The notes beneath the pieces were generated by a model. It was given only the letters and a program-made list of their open reading frames with translations, searched no databases and had not been told where the DNA came from. Positions 35,344 to 43,575 of a stretch of 63,936 nucleotides of DNA are shown in pieces. The position numbers and the translations under genes were made by a program. This DNA is from an uncultured Eubacteriales bacterium (GTDB lineage Bacteria; Bacillota; Clostridia; Lachnospirales; Lachnospiraceae). The stretch covers positions 1 through 63,936 of the forward strand of contig ONKP01000015.1 of the NCBI GenBank assembly GCA_900318405.1. Direction: 5' to 3'. How positions within the stretch are numbered: the first letter of the stretch is position 1; every line of letters begins with the position of its first letter.

Positions 35344-37437
35344 GTGGATCTGTCAGGCAGAGTAGAGGTGTATATCCGGAAAAATCACCTGATCCGCGGG
35401 AAGGAAGAGGTTTGCGTTGCGCTGAGCGGCGGGGCGGACTCCGTCACACTGCTGCTGGTTCTCCGGGAACTCGGCTGCCGTGTTTCTGCCGTTCATGTGA
35501 ATCATCAGCTGCGGGGCGCGGAGAGTGCCGGCGATGAGGCTTTTGTACGTCAGCTCTGTGAGAAGTACCGGGTGCCGCTGTATGTCTATGCCTTCGATGT
35601 GAAGAAACTGTCTCAGGAGACAAAGACCGGCACAGAGGAAGCGGGAAGGATGGCCAGACACAGGGCCTTCCTGGACTGCGTTCAGCGGCACGGCGCTTCC
35701 GCGATCGCTGTCGCACATCACGCCAATGATCTTGCGGAGACATTTCTTTTTCATGCGGCCCGGGGAAGTTCACTGAAAGGGCTCGCAGGCATCCGGCCTG
35801 AACAGGAGATTATGATCCGGCCGTTCGACAGAGATATCGCAGGCGAAGATGACCTGTTCTCTCTTTCCGGCAGCTTTCGGGAGATCCGCCCGCTGCTCTG
35901 TGTTTCCCGGAAGGAAATTGAAGCCTTTCTCTCGGAACGCGGGCAGTCCTACCGGACAGACAGCACCAACTTCATCCCGGACGGCGCACGCAACAGGATC
36001 CGATGCGAAATCCTTCCCTGTTTTGAATGTGAGATCAATGCGGAGACGGTACGCCATATCTCGGAAGCAGCCGGCGACATCGCAGCGGCGGATGATTTCC
36101 TGCGGCAGGAGGCTGCGAGACGCGCGGAAGGACTCGTCCGGCCATGCGGCGACAATGCTTTTTCTGTGGCGGAGCAGCTGACGGAGGAACCGGAGATACT
36201 GCAGGGATATATCCTCATGGATGCCCTGACGCAGGCTGCCGGACGGGCAAAGGATATCGGCCGCATGCATGTGGATCAGGTCAGGCAGCTTTTTTCCATG
36301 CGCTCCGGGAGCCGCATCTCCCTTCCGTATGGCCTGACGGCGGTGAGGGATTACACTGGTGTGACACTGATGCCTGCCGGATGGACAGATCCCAGCGCAG
36401 ATGATGCAGTGTTCATCAACGGAAGCGGCACGTATACCTGGCATGGCTGGCGGTTTCGCTGTGACATCCTCCCGGCGGAGACCGTGCGGTCTCAAATCGG
36501 TCAATTCAGGTATACGAAGTTTTTGAATTATGATAAAATAAAACAGAATCTGTGCATCCGAAAACGTTTAAACGGTGACCGGATCCACACGGGGACGAGT
36601 GGAACGGAGGGCCCCGGGAAGAAGCTTTCGGATTACATGATTAATGAAAAAATCCCGGCGCGGGAACGGGATGATGTTCCCCTGCTGGCTGCGGACCATC
36701 ATATTTACTGGGCCGTGGGATACAGAATCAGCACCGAGAGCAGGGTGACAGAGGAAACGTCGCAGGTTCTCAGAATCGCAGCTGAGTATTCATCTCCAGA
36801 AGCCGGAACAGCACATGCAGGAGGAAGAATCGTGCCGGAGGATGACAGACCGGTACAGTATACACAACAATACAGAGAGAAGACGGCAGCGTCAGAAGGA
36901 GAAAATATGGGAGAATCAGTATCTGTTCTGATTGATCAGGACAAACTCGAAGAGAGAATTGCAGAACTGGGACGCCAGATCAGCAGGGATTATGCGGGCA
37001 AATCGCTTCACATGATCTGCATCCTGAAGGGCGGCGTCATGTTTATGTGTGAGCTGGCCAAGCATGTGACGATACCGATGACGATGGACTTCATGTGCTG
37101 CTCCAGTTACGGCGGCGGAACGGTGTCCAAGGGTATCGTGAAGATCGTCAAGGATCTGGATGAGCCGATCGAGGGACGGGATGTACTCGTGGTGGAGGAT
37201 ATCGTAGATACCGGACGCACCCTGAGCCACCTTTTCAAGATCCTCAATGAAAGAAAGCCTGCCAGTGTACGCCTGTGTACGCTCCTGGACAAGCCGGAGC
37301 GGCGTGTTGTGGATGATGTACATGTGAATTATACGGGCTTCCAGGTGGAGGATGAGTTTGTCGTCGGTTATGGTCTCGATTATGATCAGCGGTATCGCAA
37401 TCTGCCGTATATCGGTGTGATCCATTTCGATGACTGA
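35344..37437 (+). CDS. tilS-hpt: Fused tRNA(Ile)-lysidine synthase and hypoxanthine phosphoribosyltransferase
   Basis: One uninterrupted 697-codon frame. Residues 1 to about 490 are TilS, which converts C34 of tRNA-Ile(CAU) to lysidine: PP-loop SGGADS (28-33), HHANDLAETFLF and a C-terminal domain. Residues 522-697 are a complete hypoxanthine phosphoribosyltransferase with the PRPP motif VVEDIVDTGRTL. The two are joined by about 35 unconserved residues. An internal ATG at 36907 has AAGGAG (36896-36901) at 5-bp spacing, so a free 176-residue Hpt may also be made. A TilS/HprT fusion is known in Listeria; most Clostridia keep separate genes. The GTG start follows GGGAG at about 11 bp. Confidence 0.9.
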   Translation: MDLSGRVEVYIRKNHLIRGKEEVCVALSGGADSVTLLLVLRELGCRVSAVHVNHQLRGAESAGDEAFVRQLCEKYRVPLYVYAFDVKKLSQETKTGTEEAGRMARHRAFLDCVQRHGASAIAVAHHANDLAETFLFHAARGSSLKGLAGIRPEQEIMIRPFDRDIAGEDDLFSLSGSFREIRPLLCVSRKEIEAFLSERGQSYRTDSTNFIPDGARNRIRCEILPCFECEINAETVRHISEAAGDIAAADDFLRQEAARRAEGLVRPCGDNAFSVAEQLTEEPEILQGYILMDALTQAAGRAKDIGRMHVDQVRQLFSMRSGSRISLPYGLTAVRDYTGVTLMPAGWTDPSADDAVFINGSGTYTWHGWRFRCDILPAETVRSQIGQFRYTKFLNYDKIKQNLCIRKRLNGDRIHTGTSGTEGPGKKLSDYMINEKIPARERDDVPLLAADHHIYWAVGYRISTESRVTEETSQVLRIAAEYSSPEAGTAHAGGRIVPEDDRPVQYTQQYREKTAASEGENMGESVSVLIDQDKLEERIAELGRQISRDYAGKSLHMICILKGGVMFMCELAKHVTIPMTMDFMCCSSYGGGTVSKGIVKIVKDLDEPIEGRDVLVVEDIVDTGRTLSHLFKILNERKPASVRLCTLLDKPERRVVDDVHVNYTGFQVEDEFVVGYGLDYDQRYRNLPYIGVIHFDD
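36896..36909 (+). promoter_or_regulatory. Internal ribosome-binding site and ATG for free Hpt
   Basis: AAGGAG (36896-36901), a 5-bp gap and ATG (36907) lie in the tilS-hpt frame exactly where Hpt homology begins. It looks like the original hpt start kept after loss of the tilS stop codon. Confidence 0.75.
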
Positions 37438-37461
37438 CTACAGTAAAGGAGCAGATCCGAA

Positions 37462-39327
37462 TTGAACAATAACAGCAGGAGGCCCATGATCGTCTATCTG
37501 ATCGTCATGGCTGTCCTCATTGTTTTTCTGGCCGTGCTGCCGATGACCGTAAACAGAACGGAGACGGTAAGCGCAGACACGTATCGCAGCTATCTGAGTG
37601 ACGGCAGCATCACCAATGCGGCAGTTATTCAGAACACAGAGGTACCGACGGGCAGTGTCCAGTTCACGTACGGAGGCAGAAGCTGCGAGGTCCACGTGAC
37701 GGATGTCAATGCCGCCATCAGCGAGCTGGAAAAAAATAATGTGTCCTACAGGGTCGACGATGTACCGGATTCGGGTATTTTTGAAACCGTTATCCTGCCG
37801 ATTCTTATCGGCGTGATCGTCCTCTTCATCGTGATGATGCTGGTGAGCCGCACGGCGGCCGGGGCGAACAGCTCGAACGCCCGGATGATGGACTTCGGAA
37901 AGAGCAGAGCAACCATGGTCGGGCCGAAGGAGAGCACCGTTCGTTTCTCGGATGTCGCCGGACTCGATGAGGAGAAAGAGGACCTGCAGGAGATCGTTGA
38001 TTTCCTGAGGGATCCGCAGAAGTATACGAGGGTCGGCGCGAGAATCCCGAAGGGCGTCATCCTTACCGGCAGACCCGGTACCGGCAAGACGCTTCTGGCC
38101 AAGGCTGTCGCCGGCGAGGCCAATGTGCCTTTCTTCTCGATTTCCGGCTCGGATTTCGTGGAGATGTTTGTCGGTGTCGGCGCATCCCGCGTGAGAGACC
38201 TTTTCGCGGAGGCGAAGAAAAATTCGCCCTGCATTGTTTTTATCGATGAGATCGATGCTGTCGGACGGCGCAGAGGCACCGGCATGGGCGGCGGACATGA
38301 TGAGCGCGAGCAGACGCTGAATCAGCTCCTGGTAGAGATGGACGGCTTCGGCGTCAATGAGGGCATCATCGTCATGGCGGCGACGAACCGCATTGATATC
38401 CTCGATCCCGCGATCCTTCGTCCCGGACGGTTTGACAGGAAGATTGTCGTCGGCCTGCCGGATGTGAAGGGACGGGAGGCAATTCTCCGCGTTCACGCGA
38501 GGAACAAACCGCTCGGCGACGATGTGAACCTGAAACAGATCGCCCAGACAACAGCCGGATTCACCGGCGCTGACCTTGAAAATCTGCTGAACGAGTCGGC
38601 ACTGCTTGCCGCACATGAGAACCGGCTGTTCATCACACAGAAGGATATCCGGGATTCGTTCATCAAGGTGGGCATCGGCACCGAGAAGAAGAGCCGTGTC
38701 ATTTCCGAAAAGGAGCGGCGGATCACCGCTTATCATGAGACCGGACACGCGATCCTGTTCCACGTGCTTGACGAGCTCGATCCTGTCTATACGATCTCCA
38801 TCATTCCCACGGGTCCCGGCGCTGCCGGCTATACGATGCCGCAGCCGGAAAACGATGACATGTTCATGACGCGGAAACGCATGATGCAGCAGATCGTAGC
38901 GGATCTGGGCGGACGCACGGCGGAAGAGATGATCTTCGACGACATCACAACAGGCGCGTCGCAGGATATCAAGCAGGCGACGCAGACCGCGAGAGCCATG
39001 ATCACCAAGTACGGCATGTCGAGCAAGCTCGGCCTCGTGAATTACGACGAGGGAGATGAGGACGAGGTCTTCATCGGCCGTGACTGGGGCAAGACCAAGA
39101 GCTACAGCGAAAATATTGCCGCGGCCATCGATGAGGAAGTGAAGGAGATCATTGAGGACTGTCATGCGCAGGCAAAGAAACTGATCTCCGAGCACAGGTT
39201 TGTACTGGATGAATGCGCGCACCAGCTGCTCATAAAGGAAAAACTGAATCGAACCGAATTTGAGGCCATTTTCGATGAGGAAGAAAAAGCAAAAGCGGCG
39301 TCAGCGGAGGGTCAGGTTTCTGATTGA
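37462..39327 (+). CDS. ftsH: ATP-dependent zinc metalloprotease FtsH
   Basis: Membrane-anchored AAA+ protease that degrades misfolded membrane proteins and some regulators. The 621-residue protein has a membrane segment near residues 9-28, an extracellular loop, a second segment near 105-125, then an AAA+ module: Walker A GRPGTGKT (203-210; most homologues have GPPGTGKT) and Walker [12 protein letters not shown]. The protease site HETGH is at 425-429. TTG 37462 follows AAAGGAG at 10 bp; ATG 37486 is the only near alternative. It closes the tilS-hpt-ftsH unit with a 24-bp gap. Confidence 0.97.
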   Translation: MNNNSRRPMIVYLIVMAVLIVFLAVLPMTVNRTETVSADTYRSYLSDGSITNAAVIQNTEVPTGSVQFTYGGRSCEVHVTDVNAAISELEKNNVSYRVDDVPDSGIFETVILPILIGVIVLFIVMMLVSRTAAGANSSNARMMDFGKSRATMVGPKESTVRFSDVAGLDEEKEDLQEIVDFLRDPQKYTRVGARIPKGVILTGRPGTGKTLLAKAVAGEANVPFFSISGSDFVEMFVGVGASRVRDLFAEAKKNSPCIVFIDEIDAVGRRRGTGMGGGHDEREQTLNQLLVEMDGFGVNEGIIVMAATNRIDILDPAILRPGRFDRKIVVGLPDVKGREAILRVHARNKPLGDDVNLKQIAQTTAGFTGADLENLLNESALLAAHENRLFITQKDIRDSFIKVGIGTEKKSRVISEKERRITAYHETGHAILFHVLDELDPVYTISIIPTGPGAAGYTMPQPENDDMFMTRKRMMQQIVADLGGRTAEEMIFDDITTGASQDIKQATQTARAMITKYGMSSKLGLVNYDEGDEDEVFIGRDWGKTKSYSENIAAAIDEEVKEIIEDCHAQAKKLISEHRFVLDECAHQLLIKEKLNRTEFEAIFDEEEKAKAASAEGQVSD

Positions 39328-39502
39328 AAGATGCGTAACTGATTTTTTTCAGCAGATACGTAAATGTTGCACAAAAACGACATGATGAAATTGTGAAGTT
39401 TGTGCAGACTTTCGGATAACCTTATGTTACTATAATAACCGTAAAAACCCCCCAATACATTATAGTTTTTGCTACACCCCATAAGAGAAATACCTTCTCC
39501 AC

Positions 39503-39533
39503 AAAAACCAGCCTTGAATAAAGGCTGGTTTTT
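39503..39533. terminator. Terminator after ftsH
   Basis: A perfect 13-bp stem (39503-39515 with 39521-39533, 5-nt loop) with AAAAA before and TTTTT within the ends can act on both strands. It lies 175 bp after ftsH; a TATAAT at 39431-39436 in between leaves room for a short transcript (see findings). The rest of the 366-bp gap shows no gene. Confidence 0.9.
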
Positions 39534-39693
39534 GCTATCTATAAGACAACTGTGACAGATCCTGCCTGTAAAGCGCAGGAGCGGTGTGCAGGCATCGCCG
39601 AATGCAGCACAGCGGAGTACGGGGTCATACAGTATTGTGTATTGTGGCACTGTTTCAATCAGTCGAAAACGCAGGACGCATGAGGGGGACAGC

Positions 39694-41778
39694 ATGTATC
39701 AGGACAGAGAACTGAATTACACATTGAATATGCGGACACTGCTGAAAAAAGATGCTTTATTCAGTGATGAGACGGAGATGTACCGGCAGCCGATGGAATC
39801 CGATCCCGGCGACGTCGTTACGATCCGCTTCCGCACGGCAAAGAACAACGCAGATGAGGTTTTCCTCTGCCATGAGAAGGACAGGCTTCCGCTTGCGTGG
39901 GAGTACAGCCGGCATGGCTTTGATTATTACAGCATTGACGTTGTCGTGCATGACCGGCCGTTCGATTATTTTTTCGAGATCAGACTCGGAAGGACGGTCT
40001 GCTACTATGACAAGCTGGGCGTGACGAGAGACCCGAAGCCGCGTTACCGCTTCAGGGTTCTCCCCGGCTTCCATACACCGGACTGGGCCAAGGGTGCGGT
40101 CATGTATCAGATTTTCGTTGACCGCTTCAATAACGGCGACACCTCCAACGATGTGAAGACAGATGAGTACAGTTACCTGGGCCAGCATGTAAAAAAAGTT
40201 CATGACTGGTATCAGCCGCCGGCACCCATGGATGTGCGCAATTTTTACGGCGGAGATCTGGAAGGCGTGATACACAAGCTGGACTATCTGCAGGATCTCG
40301 GCGTGCAGGTGCTCTACCTGAACCCGATCTTCGTGTCCGCGTCAAACCACAAGTATGACTGTCAGGATTACGATCACGTCGATCCGCATTTCGGCCGCCT
40401 GGTGGACGATTACGGCCGCCTGCTGGAGCCCTATGACGAGAACAACACGCACGCGGAGCGCTATATCCGCCGGGTGACCAGCCAGGCCAATCTGGAAGCC
40501 AGCAACAAGCTGCTGGCTGAGCTGGTCGAAGAGGCGCATCGCCGGGGCATCCGTGTGATCCTGGACGGCGTGTTCAATCACTGCGGCTCTTTCAACCGCT
40601 GGATGGACCGTGAAAAAATATATGAAGGCCACGAGGGCTTTGAACCCGGCGCCTATGTGACGGCGGACAGTCCGTACCGCAGCTACTTCCGCTTTGCGGA
40701 CGGGAGCTCATGGCCCGATAACGGACAGTATGAGCAGTGGTGGGGCAACGAAACGCTCCCCAAGCTGAATTACGAGGATAGTGAGATCCTGCAGCAGGAT
40801 ATCCTGCGGATCGCGGCCAAATGGGTATCAGCGCCGTACAACTGTGACGGATGGCGACTGGACGTGGCGGCGGATCTGGGACACTCCCCGGCATTTAACC
40901 ACAGCTTCTGGAAAAAATTCAGAAAGGCCGTGAAGTCGGCCAATCCGGATGCCATTATTCTGGCGGAGCATTACGGTGACGCCTATGACTGGCTGGGCGG
41001 TGACGAGTGGGATACGGTGATGAACTATGATGCGTTCATGGAACCGGTATCCTGGTTTATCACCGGCATGGAAAAACACAGTGATGAATTCCAGCAGGGA
41101 CTGCTGGGCAATGCCGACAGTTTTGCTGATGCCATGCGTTATCATATGGCTTCGTTCACAGGCCCCTCTCTCTATACCAGCATGAATGAGCTGGATAATC
41201 ATGATCATTCGCGGTTCCTGACGCGCACGAACCATATCGTGGGACGTGTGCAGAACCAGGGCAGTGAAGCGGCATCCAGAAACGCGGATCAGGCGGCGCT
41301 GCGTGAGGCGGTTGTGATCCAGATGACCTGGCCCGGTGCGCCTACCGTGTATTACGGCGATGAGGCGGGCGTCTGCGGTTTTACGGATCCGGACAGCCGG
41401 CGAACCTATCCGTGGGGACTGGAGGATAAAAATCTGCTGGCCTTCTACAGGACGATCATCCGCGTTCACCGCAGGTATTCCGCGCTGCAGAACGGTTCCG
41501 TCAAGATACTGTTCAGGGATTACGGGGTGCTTGTGTATGCACGATTCAACAGGGATGAGACGATCCTCATCCTCGTGAACAACCGCACGGAGAAATATCA
41601 TCTGGAGGCGGTGGTATGGCAGGCGGGAATTGACCGGCTGGAGAAGGAGATCCGGATGGCGCGGGTTTTCACGACGACGAAGGACGGATTTTTTACCGGC
41701 GGAGAGGATGCCATCGTGAACTGCGGCAATCTCCGGACGGATCTGGAGCCGGAGAGCGCGGTGGTGCTTGCACTTTGA
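39694..41778 (+). CDS. GH13 alpha-amylase-family enzyme (neopullulanase/cyclomaltodextrinase-like)
   Basis: Predicted cytosolic alpha-glucan hydrolase of 694 residues with no signal peptide. An N-terminal beta domain (about 1-120, CBM34-like in neopullulanases) precedes the (beta/alpha)8 barrel with GH13 motifs: VILDGVFNHCG, CDGWRLDVAAD (nucleophile Asp390), LAEHYGD (acid/base Glu425) and LDNHDHSRFL (Asp504). YYGDEAGVCGF closes the barrel. ATG 39694 follows GAGGGGGA. It probably acts on maltodextrins or cyclodextrins and feeds the phosphorylase; the exact specificity is not readable from sequence. Confidence 0.9.
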   Translation: MYQDRELNYTLNMRTLLKKDALFSDETEMYRQPMESDPGDVVTIRFRTAKNNADEVFLCHEKDRLPLAWEYSRHGFDYYSIDVVVHDRPFDYFFEIRLGRTVCYYDKLGVTRDPKPRYRFRVLPGFHTPDWAKGAVMYQIFVDRFNNGDTSNDVKTDEYSYLGQHVKKVHDWYQPPAPMDVRNFYGGDLEGVIHKLDYLQDLGVQVLYLNPIFVSASNHKYDCQDYDHVDPHFGRLVDDYGRLLEPYDENNTHAERYIRRVTSQANLEASNKLLAELVEEAHRRGIRVILDGVFNHCGSFNRWMDREKIYEGHEGFEPGAYVTADSPYRSYFRFADGSSWPDNGQYEQWWGNETLPKLNYEDSEILQQDILRIAAKWVSAPYNCDGWRLDVAADLGHSPAFNHSFWKKFRKAVKSANPDAIILAEHYGDAYDWLGGDEWDTVMNYDAFMEPVSWFITGMEKHSDEFQQGLLGNADSFADAMRYHMASFTGPSLYTSMNELDNHDHSRFLTRTNHIVGRVQNQGSEAASRNADQAALREAVVIQMTWPGAPTVYYGDEAGVCGFTDPDSRRTYPWGLEDKNLLAFYRTIIRVHRRYSALQNGSVKILFRDYGVLVYARFNRDETILILVNNRTEKYHLEAVVWQAGIDRLEKEIRMARVFTTTKDGFFTGGEDAIVNCGNLRTDLEPESAVVLAL

Positions 41779-41806
41779 ATCGGTATATCTTATAATTACA
41801 GGCGAT

Positions 41807-41892
41807 GCCGCTGTGGCGGAACTGGTAGACGCAAGGGACTTAAAATCCCTCGGTGCTTACACACCGTGTCGGTTCGATCCCGACCAGCGGCA
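41807..41892 (+). tRNA. tRNA-Leu (anticodon UAA)
   Basis: An 86-nt class II tRNA. The acceptor stem is GCCGCTG/CAGCGGC with discriminator A; the anticodon stem AGGGA/TCCCT holds loop CTTAAAA with anticodon TAA, which reads UUA; the long variable arm CGGTG...CACCG is typical of Leu; the T arm is GTCGG-TTCGATC-CCGAC. CCA is not encoded. No integrase or att repeat is seen beside it. Confidence 0.97.
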
Positions 41893-41903
41893 TGATACTT
41901 TTT

Positions 41904-41943
41904 GCCCGGAAATCCTTTAAATCGAGGTTTTCCGGGCTTTTTT
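41904..41943 (+). terminator. Terminator after tRNA-Leu
   Basis: GCCCGGAAA (41904-41912) pairs with TTTCCGGGC (41929-41937), followed by TTTTTT. Confidence 0.9.
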
Positions 41944-42184
41944 GATGCCTTGAAAAAGTTCCATGCAATATTCATGCATTTACAGGGACTTCGGGGAGTT
42001 TTTATTTCTGTCCGGAGGCTCATTGCGGTCCGCGGCTCTGACAGCCTCTGAAATGTGACGAAAATGCGCTTCAAATGAAAACTGCTTCTCCCTCCGGCGT
42101 TCAGTTGTAGTAAAATGTGAGTAGTCCGCAGGGCTTTCGCTTCAGCTCAGCCTGAAGAGCGCATACATATACTTCCTGTCGGGG

Positions 42185-42264
42185 AGAGGCCGGTTTTCAG
42201 GGTATGTAAGTGGATTTCGCGGTCAGAGGCCGATTTTCAGGGTATGTAAGCGGATTCTGCGGTC
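42185..42264. repeat. 40-bp tandem duplication with four mismatches
   Basis: Units 42185-42224 and 42225-42264 match at 36 of 40 positions. They lie in the 419-bp stretch between the tRNA terminator and the nitroreductase gene, where no gene is supported. Confidence 0.85.
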
Positions 42265-42362
42265 AGCGGTTTATTTTTCTCAGGGGGATTTTCAGGCAGG
42301 GAAAGAGTTGCAGAAAGTACAGCTGTTCAAACACATCGTCCATGGGAGAAGGAGGTTTGACT

Positions 42363-43232
42363 ATGAATTACATGGAAAAAATTGAGGCAAGAATGTCAAC
42401 CCGTGAGTTTAAGAAGAAGGAACTTTCCGAGAAGCAGATCGACAGTATCAAAAAAGCGTTTCTGGATACGATGCGGCTGGATCGGGATATTGATGTCAGC
42501 CTGGAAATTGTCGGCGGCGATGCAGGCGTTCGTCTGGAAGGACTGGCGGGCTATGGCGGCAATGCTTTTATGGCACCGAACTATCTGGTGATCCTTTCAG
42601 ATCAGAAGCCCGGCTACATGGAGAATACCGGTTATCTGACAGAGGATCTTATTCTGTCACTGACGGAGATGGGCATTGACTGCTGCTGGATCACGGTCAA
42701 CGACAGCGACTATGTGAAGACTGCGCTTCGGATCGATTCCATGAAGGAGATCACGGCGCTGGTCGCGGTCGGAGAGGGCAAAAAGGAACGCCTCATGAAG
42801 AGACTGGACATCTTCAACCCTTCCAATGTGAAATATAAGGAGCGCGAGGGCCATGTGGCTCCGAAGATCGCACAGGATGACATCGCCTATTATGGCGTTT
42901 GGGGCAATCCGGTGGACTGGAGTGATACGAGGATAGCACCGCAGGTTGACCATGCGATTTATGCGGCTTCGCTGGCACCGAGCTTTCTGAACCGTCAGCC
43001 GTACCGCTTTATTTTCAGCAATAAGATCCTTGTACTCCTTGCCAAGAAGGAGGAAATGGTGAATGAGAATGATACGCTGCTGGATATCGGCGCTGCGATG
43101 CTGAATTTTGCCGCAGTGATCAGGGACGAAAACGGCTCGGACGGCACGTGGCATCTGGGTGTGCCAACAACGATCGGTGATACGAAAAAGCCGGAGGAGT
43201 ATGAGATCGTCGCGTGGTTTGATCTGTCCTGA
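42363..43232 (+). CDS. Nitroreductase-family protein (TM1586-like, two half-domains)
   Basis: Predicted FMN-dependent oxidoreductase-like protein of 289 residues. The N-terminus has the STREF pattern (SxRxF, FMN phosphate contact in nitroreductases). The second half begins near residue 180 (DWSDTRIAPQVDHAIYAASLAPSFLNRQPYRF) and resembles a second nitroreductase half, as in the TM1586-type family of fused half-domains. ATG 42363 follows a strong GAAGGAGG. It stands alone between repeats. Substrate and reaction are unknown. Confidence 0.8.
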   Translation: MNYMEKIEARMSTREFKKKELSEKQIDSIKKAFLDTMRLDRDIDVSLEIVGGDAGVRLEGLAGYGGNAFMAPNYLVILSDQKPGYMENTGYLTEDLILSLTEMGIDCCWITVNDSDYVKTALRIDSMKEITALVAVGEGKKERLMKRLDIFNPSNVKYKEREGHVAPKIAQDDIAYYGVWGNPVDWSDTRIAPQVDHAIYAASLAPSFLNRQPYRFIFSNKILVLLAKKEEMVNENDTLLDIGAAMLNFAAVIRDENGSDGTWHLGVPTTIGDTKKPEEYEIVAWFDLS

Positions 43233-43257
43233 GAGCGGGGGTTCCGGCCTGGGGTCT

Positions 43258-43283
43258 CCATGTGTTCCCTGACTCTGGCAGTG
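43258..43283. repeat. 26-bp dispersed repeat, copy 1
   Basis: CCATGTGTTCC-TG-CTCTGGCAGTG; a second copy at 55673-55698 matches at 24 of 26 positions. Both are intergenic. Confidence 0.7.
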
Positions 43284-43435
43284 TCTGAACGGGAACGCCG
43301 AACAGCTGTCGATGGCCTGCCGAACTTTTCAATTTTCTGTAATTATAGTATGATGAGCAGTGTCTGAACGGGAACGCCGAACAGCTGTCGATGGCCTGCC
43401 GAACTTTTCAATTTTCTGTAATTATAGTATGATGA
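43278..43435. repeat. 79-bp perfect tandem duplication upstream of the phosphoglucomutase gene
   Basis: Units 43278-43356 and 43357-43435 are identical over 79 bp. Each ends in TATAGTATGATG, which resembles a -10 region, so the duplication may give two promoters. The 343-bp gap around it holds no gene. Confidence 0.95.
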
Positions 43436-43575
43436 AACAAGATTGAATTGAAAAAGCAACTGCCTGCCTACGAAAAACAGCAGGGGATGCAATAGGAGAA
43501 GCGTGCCGTATAGGCAGGCATAGCAGCATCGAAACTTGTACAGTTGACCCATGTAAGAAAGGAAGGGTGTGGCAA

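Noticed and set aside
41796-42074. 92-codon minus-strand frame overlapping the tRNA-Leu gene
   Set aside because: Its C-terminal half is the antisense of the tRNA and terminator, a well-known source of spurious protein annotations.
41807-42362. Integrated element next to tRNA-Leu
   Set aside because: No integrase, no repeat of the tRNA 3' end and no mobile genes on either side; only the 40-bp tandem duplication is present.
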